Below are positions 7,734 to 15,541 of a stretch of DNA of 16,283 nt, in pieces. The stretch spans positions 1 through 16,283 of the forward strand of contig JAITEY010000165.1 in assembly GCA_031281815.1 (NCBI GenBank), written 5' to 3'. The notes under the pieces are model-generated. The model was not told the DNA's origin and did not search any database. It worked only from the letters and a program-made list of their open reading frames with translations. Each line of letters starts with the position of its first letter. Within the stretch, counting starts at the first letter, position 1. Source of the DNA: Desulfovibrio sp. GTDB taxonomy: Bacteria > Desulfobacterota > Desulfovibrionia > Desulfovibrionales > Desulfovibrionaceae. Position numbers and translations under genes: made by a program.

Positions 7734-7805
7734 TCATTGCTTTAGCAAATCTTTCAATTTGGAACGAGCCGTATATGCCTGCATCAATGTTTCCAGAGTA
7801 ATCAT
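7734..7805 (-). CDS. Possible 23-aa ORF translationally coupled to the TRAP permease
   Basis: The ATG at 7805-7803 overlaps the permease stop (ATGA) and is preceded by GGGGAGGA with about 6 nt spacing, a near-ideal ribosome binding site. It encodes MITLETLMQAYTARSKLKDL followed by LKQ, a charged, probably helical peptide, and stops with TGA at 7736-7734. Its base composition is much more AT-rich than the permease. It is either a genuine small protein of the transporter operon or the surviving start of a longer gene cut off by the rearrangement that left the AT-rich region. I do not recognise the sequence. Confidence 0.4.
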   Translation of the reverse strand: MITLETLMQAYTARSKLKDLLKQ

Positions 7806-9793
7806 CGTGTATCCTCCCCGGCGCCGGCAGGCCTGCCGGCTCTGCGTCCCTGCAGGATGAAAATTGCGCCCGGTACGGCCAAACCCGCCATATCGGTCAC
7901 TATGCCGGGGTCAATAAGCAAAATGCCGCCGGCCGCCAGCAGGATTCTCTCCCACGGCAGACAACGGACGCGAAAATACCCGGTCAGACTCGTCGCCAGA
8001 CAGACAATGCCCGCCACGGCGGTAACCGTTGCCGTGATCGTCGTCAAAATCGCAGGCTCCGTGCCGGTTCCGGCGGGATGCGCCGTGACCAGCACAGGAT
8101 TCATAACAAAGACGAAGGGCACGAGATAGGCGGCAATACCCAGGCGAAACGCCTCAAAACCGGTCTTCAGGGGATTGCCGCCGGCGATGCCCGCGCCGGC
8201 AAAGGCGGCCAGAGCCACCGGCGGAGTGATGTCGGCCACAATGCCGAAATAGAACACAAAAAGATGCGCGGCAATGGGTTCTACCCCTAGTTGAATCATG
8301 GCCGGGGCGGAAACGGCGGCTTGGATAATGTAGTTGGCCGTTGTGGGCACGCCCATGCCGAGCAGCAGGGAACAGAGCGCGGTCAGGAGCATGGTCGGGA
8401 TAAGCAGGCCGCCGGCAAGACCGACGATGCCTCCGGCCGTTTTCAGCCCCAGCCCGGTCAGGGTGACCACGCCCACGATGATCCCCGCGCAGGCGCAGGC
8501 CGCGGCCACGCCGACCGCGGAGCGCGCGCCTTCCTCCAAAGCGGCGATGAACTGCATGAGAAAAGACCCGATTGCGGTCTTGCGGGCGCGCGCAAGTTCG
8601 ACAATCCACACGGCGACGGCGGCAAAAATGCCGAAGAGCGCGGCGCGCATGGGTGTGTAACCGATGGAGAGCATGACGACGACGGCCGCTGCGGGCGATA
8701 CCATATACCAATTCGCGCGCAGAAGATGCCGCCAGTCCGGCAGTTGCTCCTTCGGCAATCCGTGCAGCCCGTGTTTGAGCGCCTCAAAGTGTATGTTGGT
8801 AAAGATGCCGACGAAATACAGCAGGGCGGGAATACAGGCGGCCAAAGCCACCGTGCCGTAGCTGCAGCCGATATATTCGGTCATGATGAAGGCGGCGGCA
8901 CCCATGACGGGCGGCATAAGCTGCCCGCCCGTTGAAGCGGCGGCTTCAACGGCCCCGGCGAATTCATTGCGGTATCCGACGGATTTCATGATGGGAATCG
9001 TTACGGAGCCCGTTCCCACGGTATTCGCGACGGAACTGCCGCTTATCGTGCCCTGCAGTGCGCTGGCTATCACCGCCGCCTTGGCCGGTCCGCCCACCGC
9101 ACCCCCGCAGGCGCCCATGGCCAGCCCCGTCATCCAGTCCCCGACCCCGCTTCTTTTCAGAAATACGGCAAAGAGCAGAAAAAGAAAGATGAAGGTGGAC
9201 GAAACATAGACGGGCGTGCCCAGAATGCCTTCCGTGCCTATCCATTCAAACGTGGCGATGCGCTTGATGCTGAGGCCCCTGTGAGCCAGAAAACCCGGAA
9301 ACAGGGAGCCGAAACAGGCATAGACGAGAAAAAAGACCGCCAGAAGCACAATGGCCGGACCGACCACGCGCCTGGCGGATTCCAGCACGAGCAGCACGGC
9401 AACAACGCTGACCGCCGCGTCCGTATTTGAATACATGCCGCTGCGCAGGTACAGTTCTTCATAGAAAATCACATGGTACAAGCACACGCCGGCGCTGCAC
9501 AAGGCCAGACAATAATCATACCAGGGAACGGAAGAACCGTGTCGTCCCCTGCGGGCAGGGTAAAGCAGAAAAATCAGGGTCACGGCCGCGCCCACATGCG
9601 GGGCGCGTTGCAGCGTCGAAGGAAATGTGCCGAAAAACGCCGTATACAACTGGAACAAGGACCACGCCAGAGCTATACAGAAAACGGCTTTGGCGACGGG
9701 GCCGTGAAGACGGCGTTGCGCGGATTCCCGGTCGAACTGTTCAAGGATGTCCGTAGGAAGGATGTCTGTATGGTTGTTTGTTTTTTTACGCAT
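7802..9793 (-). CDS. TRAP transporter permease, fused 4TM/12TM (DctQM-type) of the TAXI class
   Basis: This is the membrane component of a tripartite ATP-independent periplasmic transporter, a sodium- or proton-driven uptake system. It has 663 residues and about 16 hydrophobic segments. The small (Q-type) subunit is fused to the N-terminus of the large (M-type) subunit, as is standard when the binding protein is of the TAXI type. The large-subunit signature is at about 246-267 (LQGTISGSSVANTVGTGSVT, then IP). A second conserved block reads GMGVPTTANYIIQAAVSAPA and is followed by FYFGIVADITPPVALAAFAG. A 13-residue upstream extension is possible, but the ATG at 9793 has GAGGGA 3-8 nt before it and is preferred. 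It is downstream of the TAXI binding-protein gene, across a 223-bp spacer of hairpins. The substrate cannot be deduced; dicarboxylates or amino acids are typical for the family. Confidence 0.93.
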   Translation of the reverse strand: MRKKTNNHTDILPTDILEQFDRESAQRRLHGPVAKAVFCIALAWSLFQLYTAFFGTFPSTLQRAPHVGAAVTLIFLLYPARRGRHGSSVPWYDYCLALCSAGVCLYHVIFYEELYLRSGMYSNTDAAVSVVAVLLVLESARRVVGPAIVLLAVFFLVYACFGSLFPGFLAHRGLSIKRIATFEWIGTEGILGTPVYVSSTFIFLFLLFAVFLKRSGVGDWMTGLAMGACGGAVGGPAKAAVIASALQGTISGSSVANTVGTGSVTIPIMKSVGYRNEFAGAVEAAASTGGQLMPPVMGAAAFIMTEYIGCSYGTVALAACIPALLYFVGIFTNIHFEALKHGLHGLPKEQLPDWRHLLRANWYMVSPAAAVVVMLSIGYTPMRAALFGIFAAVAVWIVELARARKTAIGSFLMQFIAALEEGARSAVGVAAACACAGIIVGVVTLTGLGLKTAGGIVGLAGGLLIPTMLLTALCSLLLGMGVPTTANYIIQAAVSAPAMIQLGVEPIAAHLFVFYFGIVADITPPVALAAFAGAGIAGGNPLKTGFEAFRLGIAAYLVPFVFVMNPVLVTAHPAGTGTEPAILTTITATVTAVAGIVCLATSLTGYFRVRCLPWERILLAAGGILLIDPGIVTDMAGLAVPGAIFILQGRRAGRPAGAGEDTR

Positions 9794-10016
9794 AGATCCC
9801 TCGAAAAGCGGGGCAACGGCAAAGCATCGCATCCGCGGCCCGGAGCAGGCGAGACAAAGCGGTACCGGTGCCTGCCCGTAAAAGTAAGCACTGCAAAACC
9901 CGTGGGGTTTTGAGCCGCCGAAGGCGGCGTAAGCGGGGCGAAAGCGGCGTTTTCACCGTGCGGGCCCGAGCGAAAAGGAGAAAAGACTTTTCGCCCGGGG
10001 TATAAGCGGCGTTCCC
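9794..10016 (-). promoter_or_regulatory. Spacer between TAXI and TRAP genes with three successive hairpins
   Basis: This 223-bp spacer carries three inverted repeats in its half nearer the binding-protein gene. First, 9965-9999: arms GCGAAAAG (9970-9977) and CTTTTCGC (9987-9994), extended by CCCG/CGGG across one mismatch. Second, 9914-9928: GCCGCC-GAA-GGCGGC. Third, 9894-9912: CAAAACCC-GTG-GGGTTTTG, perfect. Transcription from the binding-protein gene passes them in that order. A hairpin array between a binding protein and its permease often stabilises the upstream mRNA or partly terminates it, so that more binding protein than permease is made. That role is inferred. No long T run follows any of them. 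Confidence 0.55.
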
Positions 10017-11003
10017 CTATTGCATAAGCGAAGCGGGGACGGCGATGTTCTTTTCCTTATAGTAACGAATCGCGCCCGGATGCAGCGGCGTGGTGATGCC
10101 GTCCAGCGCGGTCTTCAACTGTATGGATTTGCCGGCGGCATGGGCGGCCGCCACCTCCGAACTGTATTCATAAAGAGCCCCGGTAAGCTTGTATGCCGTT
10201 TCTTCGTCAAGGTCCGCCCTGCAGTACAGCGCAGCCTGACAGGTGACGGTTTCGATGCTTGCGGTGTTGCTGTAGGTGCCGGCAGGAATGGAAAAACGGG
10301 TGAAAAAGGGATGCGATTCCCGCAGCTTGGCCAGTTCTGCGTCGCCGATGTCGACATAGCTCAAATCCATGCCCGTCTTGAGTTCCAGAATCGACGAAGC
10401 GGGTACGGAGAGCACGGCGCAGCTCGCGTCGAGATGGCCGTCCTTCATTTTGGCGGCGGCGTTGCCGAATCCGTCCCGTTGCGCCTGAATGTCGCTCATG
10501 TCCATGCCCGCCGCCTTGAAGAGCAGTTCGGTGATGACGGCCGTGCCGCTGCCCACCGGTCCCACGGCTACGCGTTTACCTTTGAGGTCGGCCAGTTTGG
10601 TCGCTTTTGTGGAAGCGTCGGCCACTATCTGGTAAACTTCCGGATAAATAACGCCCAATGCCCGAAATTTGTTCATTTTACCGGGAAAGGGCGCTCCCCC
10701 GTTCCAGGCCGCGTCGGCGACATTGTTCATGGCCATGCCGAGGTCGGCTTCGCCGCTGTGCAGCAGATGCATGTTTTCCACGGACGCCCCGCTCGCAACG
10801 CCGGCGACCATAATACCTTCGCTTTCAAGATGTTTGTTCCATGCGGCGGCCATGGCTCCCCCCAACGCATAATAGGTGCCTCCCGAGGAGCCCGTGACCA
10901 TGATGAACTGCCGAACCTTCCCGGCGGCAGGCGAGGGACAGGCGAATCCGAGCGTGCCTGCGGCGACGGTCGACAACAGCAGGATAATATTTGCAATGCG
11001 CAT
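10017..11003 (-). CDS. TAXI-family TRAP transporter solute-binding protein
   Basis: This periplasmic receptor captures the substrate and delivers it to the TRAP permease encoded next. It has 328 residues including a signal peptide (MRIANIILLLSTVAAGTLGF, probable cleavage near SPAAG-K). TAXI-family landmarks are visible: GSSGGTYYALGGAMA (38-52), SGASVENMHLLHSGEADLGM (71-90), then KGKRVAVGPVGSGT (141-154), and PFFTRFSIPAGTYSN later on. The start at 11003 has a near-perfect ribosome binding site (GGAGGTTTTTATG). An upstream Met in frame at 11012 would put that site inside the coding region, so I rejected it. The protein is intact and of normal length. Family members bind glutamate, 2-oxoglutarate or other small acids; the ligand here is unknown. 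Confidence 0.94.
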   Translation of the reverse strand: MRIANIILLLSTVAAGTLGFACPSPAAGKVRQFIMVTGSSGGTYYALGGAMAAAWNKHLESEGIMVAGVASGASVENMHLLHSGEADLGMAMNNVADAAWNGGAPFPGKMNKFRALGVIYPEVYQIVADASTKATKLADLKGKRVAVGPVGSGTAVITELLFKAAGMDMSDIQAQRDGFGNAAAKMKDGHLDASCAVLSVPASSILELKTGMDLSYVDIGDAELAKLRESHPFFTRFSIPAGTYSNTASIETVTCQAALYCRADLDEETAYKLTGALYEYSSEVAAAHAAGKSIQLKTALDGITTPLHPGAIRYYKEKNIAVPASLMQ

Positions 11004-11067
11004 AAAAACCTCCATTGATGGGATGAGAAAACGGAATACCGGCACCGGGACATTCCGAAGGCATCGG

Positions 11068-11094
11068 GTAGTACCAAAGAGAGGAAAGTATCAA
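11068..11094 (-). promoter_or_regulatory. Candidate promoter for the TAXI/TRAP genes
   Basis: On the minus strand TTGATA (11094-11089, five of six -35 positions) is followed after 15 nt by TACTAC (11073-11068). A TG one base upstream of TACTAC gives an extended -10 element. The leader to the start codon at 11003 would be about 60 nt. The spacer is short and the -10 is poor, so confidence is low. Confidence 0.3.
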
Positions 11095-11174
11095 GCACGT
11101 TCCGCCGGGGATTGCCCCGGCGCAACGCCGTGTCGAGGTCTTCAGGCCCTGTGCCGGCTGCCGGCTCTTTTGAT

Positions 11175-11180
11175 TATAAT
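11175..11180 (+). promoter_or_regulatory. Candidate -10 element upstream of the efflux adaptor gene
   Basis: A perfect TATAAT stands out in GC-rich surroundings, within TTTTGATTATAATAGGG. A TG lies two bases upstream of the hexamer, close to but not exactly the extended -10 arrangement. No good -35 box is found at 16-18 nt. If used, the leader to the ATG at 11304 would be about 117 nt. Confidence 0.33.
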
Positions 11181-11303
11181 AGGGCGAGACCGCGTTGCCG
11201 TCAATCTCGGCGGCGGAACGTCCGGACGCCGGCGGCTTGCCGCAAGGGCGGCATTGATGTAGAGAATGCGCGTCACGCCGAAGAAGAACAACAAGGAGAG
11301 GGT

Positions 11304-12617
11304 ATGCAGCCAGGTCCCGGGAAAATGACGTCCGTCACCGCCTTTTTACTTTTGGCCGCCGCGCTGGTCACGTCGGTTTCCTGCGGCGGAGCGGATACAG
11401 AAACCACGCCCGCGCCTGAAGTTACCTGGTTCAGATTGACGCCTCAGCCGGTAACCTTGACCTCCGAGCTTGCCGGCCGCACGGTTCCCTATACGGTCGC
11501 CGAAGTCCGGCCGCGCGTCGGCGGCATCATTCTGGACAGGCTGTTCGAAGAAGGCTCGGAGGTGCGCGAAGGCGACGTACTCTACCGCATAGACCCTTCC
11601 CTGTATCAGGCCGCATACGACCGGGCCGCAGCGGCGCTGGAACAGGCGCGGGCCGGCGAGGCTTCGGCCGCGCTCCTGGCCGCGCGCTACAAGACGGCGG
11701 CCCGGACCAATGCCGTAAGCCGCCAGGACTACGACAACGCCGCAGCCGCCCATGCGCGCGCCGCCGCCCAAGCCGCCGCAGCCGAAGCCGTGCTGGAAGC
11801 CGCGGCCGTCGACCTGCGCCGTACCGCCGTCAGCGCGCCGGTTTCCGGGCGCATAGGGTGGTCGTCCGTAACCCCCGGCGCGCTGGTTACCGGCGACCAG
11901 CCGGATGCGCTGGCCACCGTGCAGCAGATTGACCCCATGTATGTGGACGTCACGCAGTCCGGCGCTGATCTGCTGCGACTCAGAAAAGCCCTGGCGGCCG
12001 GCCTGCTCAAGTCCGGCGGGCCGGAGGCCGCACGGGTGCAACTGACGCTCGAAGACGGCTCCCTGTACAAGAACGCGCAAGGCGAACCCGTCGCCGGCCT
12101 GCTCAAATTTTCCGAGGTCGACGTTGAGCCGAGTACCGGGGTCGTCACCATCCGCGCGATTTTTTCCAATCCCGACGGCATCCTGCTTCCCGGCATGTAT
12201 GTGCGGGCCGTGATTGAGGAAGGCGTGAACGAACAGGCCCTGCTGATTCCCAAAGAAGCCGTGTCCCGCAACAACCGGGGGCAGTTGACGGTGTTCGTCC
12301 TTTCCCCGAGGGCATCGGCGAACGGCGGCGGGTCGTCCGGCGCTCCGCAGGCATCCTCCGGAAGTTCCGGACAAAGCGCCGATGCGGCCCTCCCCTCCTC
12401 AGTCCTGTACGACGTGCGCACCGTCGTGCTGACCGTCGACCGCATCATGGGGGACCGTTATCTTATAGCCGGCGGCCCGGCGGCAGGGGATATGATAGTG
12501 TTGCAGGGAAAGGAAAGAATCCGCTCCGGCAAACCGGTCAAAGGCGTTCCCGACCCCGACCGCGCCGGCAACAAACAGGCGGGGAGAGAGGCCGCCCCTG
12601 ACGCCGGGGGGACTTGA
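11304..12617 (+). CDS. RND efflux periplasmic adaptor (AcrA/MexA/HlyD family), probable lipoprotein
   Basis: Adaptors of this family bridge an inner-membrane RND pump and an outer-membrane channel in the periplasm to export drugs, metals or solvents. The protein has 437 residues. It starts with a hydrophobic leader ending in SVSC-GG, a somewhat atypical lipobox that would place the lipid on Cys27. Next come a lipoyl/barrel-sandwich half (about 64-97, including VAEVRPRVGGIILDRLFEEG), an Ala-rich coiled-coil hairpin (about 100-172), the second lipoyl half (TAVSAPVSGRIGWSSVTPGA), then beta-barrel and membrane-proximal domains (PGMYVRAVIEEG, LLIPKEAV). A Gly/Ser-rich insert at about 338-360 interrupts the last domain. 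The start at 11304 follows AAGGAG with good spacing; Met8 is an alternative. No pump or outer-membrane factor gene follows: the next gene is convergent. The adaptor must therefore be an orphan or work with a pump encoded elsewhere. Confidence 0.91.
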   Translation: MQPGPGKMTSVTAFLLLAAALVTSVSCGGADTETTPAPEVTWFRLTPQPVTLTSELAGRTVPYTVAEVRPRVGGIILDRLFEEGSEVREGDVLYRIDPSLYQAAYDRAAAALEQARAGEASAALLAARYKTAARTNAVSRQDYDNAAAAHARAAAQAAAAEAVLEAAAVDLRRTAVSAPVSGRIGWSSVTPGALVTGDQPDALATVQQIDPMYVDVTQSGADLLRLRKALAAGLLKSGGPEAARVQLTLEDGSLYKNAQGEPVAGLLKFSEVDVEPSTGVVTIRAIFSNPDGILLPGMYVRAVIEEGVNEQALLIPKEAVSRNNRGQLTVFVLSPRASANGGGSSGAPQASSGSSGQSADAALPSSVLYDVRTVVLTVDRIMGDRYLIAGGPAAGDMIVLQGKERIRSGKPVKGVPDPDRAGNKQAGREAAPDAGGT

Positions 12618-12639
12618 GGCCCTGCATTGCGGCCTCAAG
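12613..12639. terminator. Hairpin between convergent adaptor and response-regulator genes
   Basis: A perfect 9-bp inverted repeat (CTTGAGGCC / GGCCTCAAG, loop 12622-12630) overlaps the adaptor stop codon and lies 36 bp from the stop of the convergent response-regulator gene. The position suits a two-way transcript end or 3'-end stabiliser. No T tract follows on either strand, so intrinsic termination would be weak. Confidence 0.5.
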
Positions 12640-12674
12640 GGCGCCCGCTTCACGTTGAGGGACGGGAACGGCGT

Positions 12675-14048
12675 TCAACCGCCGTGCAGGTTGTATGTTT
12701 TGAGTTTGCGGGAAAGATAGCTGCGTTCGAGGCCGACGGCCTCGGCCATGCGTGAGATGTTGCCGCCGTATTCCTGAAGTTTTTGCGCCAGAAAGGCAGC
12801 TTCAAAGGCGTTGCGGGCGCTTTTGAAGTCGCCGGCCGCGCCCGCCGCCGCGCACTCCCCTGTCGGGGCCGCGCCTGTTTTTATCTCCGGAGGAAGGTCG
12901 GCGAAGGCGATTGTCCGTCCGGAATAAAGAATCAGCATGCGTTCGATAAAGTTACGCAGTTCGCGCACGTTGCCCGGCCAGGGGTAGGAGCGCAGAGCCT
13001 CGGAAGCGTCGGCGGCAAAAGACACGGGGGCCAGCCCCAACTCCTGGGCCAGGGACGCGGTGAAATAGTCGGCCAGCAGAAATACGTCGTCTCCCCGCTC
13101 GCGCAACGGGGGGACATGCAGGGGGAACACGCGCAGGCGGTAATACAGGTCCTCGCGGAATTCCCCGGCGGCCATGGCCGCCTCCAGGTTCTTGTTGGTG
13201 GCCGCGATGACCCTCACGTCGACGTGCAGGGTTTTGCTCCCGCCCACGCGCTCGAAACTTTTTTCCTGCAGGATACGCAGGATCTTGGCTTGGGTCTTCA
13301 GGCTCATGTCGCCGATTTCATCCAGAAACAGCGTACCTTGATGCGCCGATTCGAATTTGCCCGCTCGCGGACCGTCCGCCCCGGTGAAGGCGCCTTTCTC
13401 GTGCCCGAACAGTTCGCTTTCAATCAATTCGTCGGGTATGGCCGCGCAGTTGACGGCGACCATAGCCTTGTCCCTTCTGCGTCCGGCATGGTGCAGGGCT
13501 CGCGCCGCCAGTTCCTTGCCCGTGCCGTTTTCGCCCGTTATCAGCACGCAGGTGTCCAGGGGGGCGACGCGGCTTATCTGTTCGCGCAACTGCACCATGA
13601 CCGGGGAGATCCCCATGGGGCCGCCGATATCGCACAGGTCCAGGCGCGCGCGCAGTTCCGTATTTTCCTGTTTCAGCGCCTGAAATTCCAAGGCGCGTTC
13701 GACGGCGATGACCACCTTTTCCAGCGACAGCGGTTTTTCAATGAAGTCGTGCGCCCCTTTTTTGACGGCGTTCACAGCCGTTTCAATGGTGCCGTGCCCG
13801 GAAATCATCAGCACGGGCATGGAGGGTCGGGATGCGCGCATGATTTCCAGGGCGGCAAGACCGTCCATGCCCGGCAGCCAGATATCCAGAAAGACCAGGT
13901 CCACGTTTTCTTTTTCAAGAAAATGCAGGGCCGTTTCCGCATCGCCGGCCTCAAAAACCTCGTGGCCTTCATCTTCAAGAATGCCGCGCAGGGAAAGGCG
14001 GATGCCGTATTCGTCATCCACGATGAGCAGTCGTCGGGGAGATTCCAT
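12675..14048 (-). CDS. Sigma-54-dependent response regulator (NtrC/NtrX type)
   Basis: This 457-residue protein is a two-component regulator that activates sigma-54 promoters when phosphorylated. The receiver domain (about 5-118) has the acidic pair D11/D12, the phospho-acceptor D55 in FLDIWLPGMDG, and K105 in EKP. The AAA+ domain (about 142-370) has Walker A GENGTGKE (172-179), the sigma-54 contact loop GAFTGA (219-224), Walker B LFLDEIGD (240-247) and the arginine-rich REDLYYRLRVFPL and PWPGNVREL blocks. A Fis-type helix-turn-helix closes the protein (about 415-455, with GNISRMAEAVGLERSYLSRK). The SRMAEAVGLERSYLSRKLK form is like NtrX. All functional residues are present. No histidine kinase gene lies beside it in the window, so the partner is unknown. 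No SD is seen before the ATG at 14048. Confidence 0.94.
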   Translation of the reverse strand: MESPRRLLIVDDEYGIRLSLRGILEDEGHEVFEAGDAETALHFLEKENVDLVFLDIWLPGMDGLAALEIMRASRPSMPVLMISGHGTIETAVNAVKKGAHDFIEKPLSLEKVVIAVERALEFQALKQENTELRARLDLCDIGGPMGISPVMVQLREQISRVAPLDTCVLITGENGTGKELAARALHHAGRRRDKAMVAVNCAAIPDELIESELFGHEKGAFTGADGPRAGKFESAHQGTLFLDEIGDMSLKTQAKILRILQEKSFERVGGSKTLHVDVRVIAATNKNLEAAMAAGEFREDLYYRLRVFPLHVPPLRERGDDVFLLADYFTASLAQELGLAPVSFAADASEALRSYPWPGNVRELRNFIERMLILYSGRTIAFADLPPEIKTGAAPTGECAAAGAAGDFKSARNAFEAAFLAQKLQEYGGNISRMAEAVGLERSYLSRKLKTYNLHGG

Positions 14049-14084
14049 GGCGGGAAAAGTAAAAAAGTCTTACGCCCCGGTCAA
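14049..14084 (-). promoter_or_regulatory. Candidate sigma-70 promoter immediately before the response regulator (possible leaderless start)
   Basis: On the minus strand TTGACC (14084-14079) is followed after exactly 17 nt by TACTTT (14061-14056). The expected transcription start falls within a few bases of the ATG at 14048, where no SD is present. This fits a leaderless or nearly leaderless mRNA. The -10 matches only three of six consensus positions, so this remains a suggestion. Confidence 0.3.
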
Positions 14085-14206
14085 GTGTGAGCCGAGGCCG
14101 CTGCCGTCACAGGCTTTTTTCCCTGCCGCCGGAGCCCGCTCCCCAGGCGTCCCATCCCCGGCCGATCGAGGATTCCGCTCCGGCAAGGACAACGCGCGGC
14201 GGCCGT

Positions 14207-15457
14207 TCAGGAACGCCCCGCCGGGCCGGAGCCGGATGCGGCATTGCGTTGCAGAGCCGCGCGGTAGACTTCCAGGGTCTGCTGCACGAAAACGTCGTCG
14301 CTCAGGCTCTCCATGCGCCGCTGTTGTTGTTCCTTGAGGGTATTCCGGAAATCCGGCCGGGACAGGGCCTTGTCCAGAAGCGCGGTCAGGGCGGCGGCGT
14401 CACCGACGGGCGTGACGGCCTCCGGGCTGAGCAGGTCCGGCATCACGCCCGCGTCCGTGCCGACCAGAGGCACGCCGCAGGCCATGATTTCCAATGCGGC
14501 GCGGGCTATGGCCTCCGAGCCCTGCGAGGCTATGACGCCGAGGTCGAGAGCGCTGATGTGGGCGGGGACATCCGCAACCTTGCCGGTGATGCGGGTCAGG
14601 TGTTCCAGGTTGCGGACGCGCGCGGCCTGTTCCATATCCTGTCCGGACAACCCCGCCGGGAAACCGATGAACAGCAGGCGCAGACGCGTGAGCCCGGCCT
14701 CCGCTTCAGCCGATGTTTCGGCACGTTGCGCGGAGAGCGCCTCCGCATGTTGCCCCGAACCGCCTGTAAGAGACCGGGAGGAACGGAGCTCGCCGCCCGC
14801 GCGGACGATGCGCTGCGCCGCGTCAAGGAGTTCCGCATGGCCTTTGATCGGGTCGAAACGGCCGAGCAGGCCGACGACCAGGTCGTCGTCCGTGAAGCCG
14901 AAGGCGCGGCGCACGCGGTCGCGGCCCGCCGGGTCAAAGGCGAAGCGGGCGGTATCCACGCCTCCGGGTATGACGTACAGGCGGTCGTCGGGCACGCCGA
15001 GAACGGCGCGGCATTGTGCGGCGCTGCGGGAATTGGATGCTGTCACGGCGTCGATCAGGCGGGTATGGAGCAGACGGTTGACGGTGCCGCCCCTGGGCGG
15101 GCGCTGATCCCCCCGGGTGCGGATCAGCCGGAAGGAGGCGTGCTTTTTCAGCAACCCCCAGAGGATGAGATTTTCGCCGCGGTGGCAGTTGACGATGTGC
15201 GGATTGAAATCGCGTACCAACGCGGCGATGCGGGTCGCGGCGCGGGCCAGCGCGCTCGGGTGCAGGCTGGTCAGGTTCAGGGGAAGAGGATCAAGATTCA
15301 TATCGCGCGCGGCGGCGAAAGACGCGGCGCCGGGCGGACAGACGACCAGCACGTCGTGCCCCGCCCTGCGCAGCAGGCGGGAGAGATTGAGCCCGTACCA
15401 AGCCGCCGCGTTGAACCAGCGGACGTTGACCACTTCGACGATGCGCAGTTTCGGCAT
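14207..15457 (-). CDS. Glycosyltransferase family 4 (GT-B fold)
   Basis: This 416-residue cytoplasmic glycosyltransferase probably uses a nucleotide-sugar donor to build lipopolysaccharide or another surface glycan. The N-terminal acceptor half begins MPKLRIVEVVNVRWFNAAAW. The C-terminal donor half has GGVDTARF (165-172), GRFDPIKGH (199-207, with the usual Arg and Lys), LLFIG and the retaining-enzyme motif E-x7-E (E315-E323) in SEAIARAALEIMACGVPLVG. An insert of about 33 residues (224-256), rich in Ser, Gly, Ala and Glu, separates two strands that are normally joined by a short turn. The frame continues upstream to a TTG at 15541, but similarity begins at 15457, so I chose that ATG; its SD is weak. 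The gap to the response regulator is 158 bp with no terminator seen. Acceptor and sugar are unknown. Confidence 0.88.
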   Translation of the reverse strand: MPKLRIVEVVNVRWFNAAAWYGLNLSRLLRRAGHDVLVVCPPGAASFAAARDMNLDPLPLNLTSLHPSALARAATRIAALVRDFNPHIVNCHRGENLILWGLLKKHASFRLIRTRGDQRPPRGGTVNRLLHTRLIDAVTASNSRSAAQCRAVLGVPDDRLYVIPGGVDTARFAFDPAGRDRVRRAFGFTDDDLVVGLLGRFDPIKGHAELLDAAQRIVRAGGELRSSRSLTGGSGQHAEALSAQRAETSAEAEAGLTRLRLLFIGFPAGLSGQDMEQAARVRNLEHLTRITGKVADVPAHISALDLGVIASQGSEAIARAALEIMACGVPLVGTDAGVMPDLLSPEAVTPVGDAAALTALLDKALSRPDFRNTLKEQQQRRMESLSDDVFVQQTLEVYRAALQRNAASGSGPAGRS

Positions 15458-15541
15458 CCGGCTGCTTTGCCGCAAAACAGGGATAAATGCAACGCCGAAT
15501 CCGGAACTCCCGGTATATCCGGCTTCAGGAATTTCCGGCAA

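Larger units (their letters stand above)
11004..11303. other. Divergent intergenic region between the TAXI gene and the efflux adaptor
   Basis: This 300-bp gap separates divergent starts. The adaptor frame is open through much of it, but that part reads as Arg- and Gly-rich nonsense without a signal sequence, so it is not counted as coding. The gap holds a candidate promoter on each strand (listed separately). I saw no clear operator palindrome or adjacent repressor gene. Confidence 0.45.

Noticed and set aside
12783..14090. 435-codon plus-strand open frame opposite the response regulator
   Set aside because: It is antisense to a protein with intact receiver, AAA+ and Fis domains; the composition is typical of a GC-rich shadow frame.
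14086..14130. Possible rho-independent terminator around the GGCTTTTTTCCC sequence
   Set aside because: The T run is on the plus strand while both neighbouring genes are on the minus strand, and the preceding stem is only about 3 bp.
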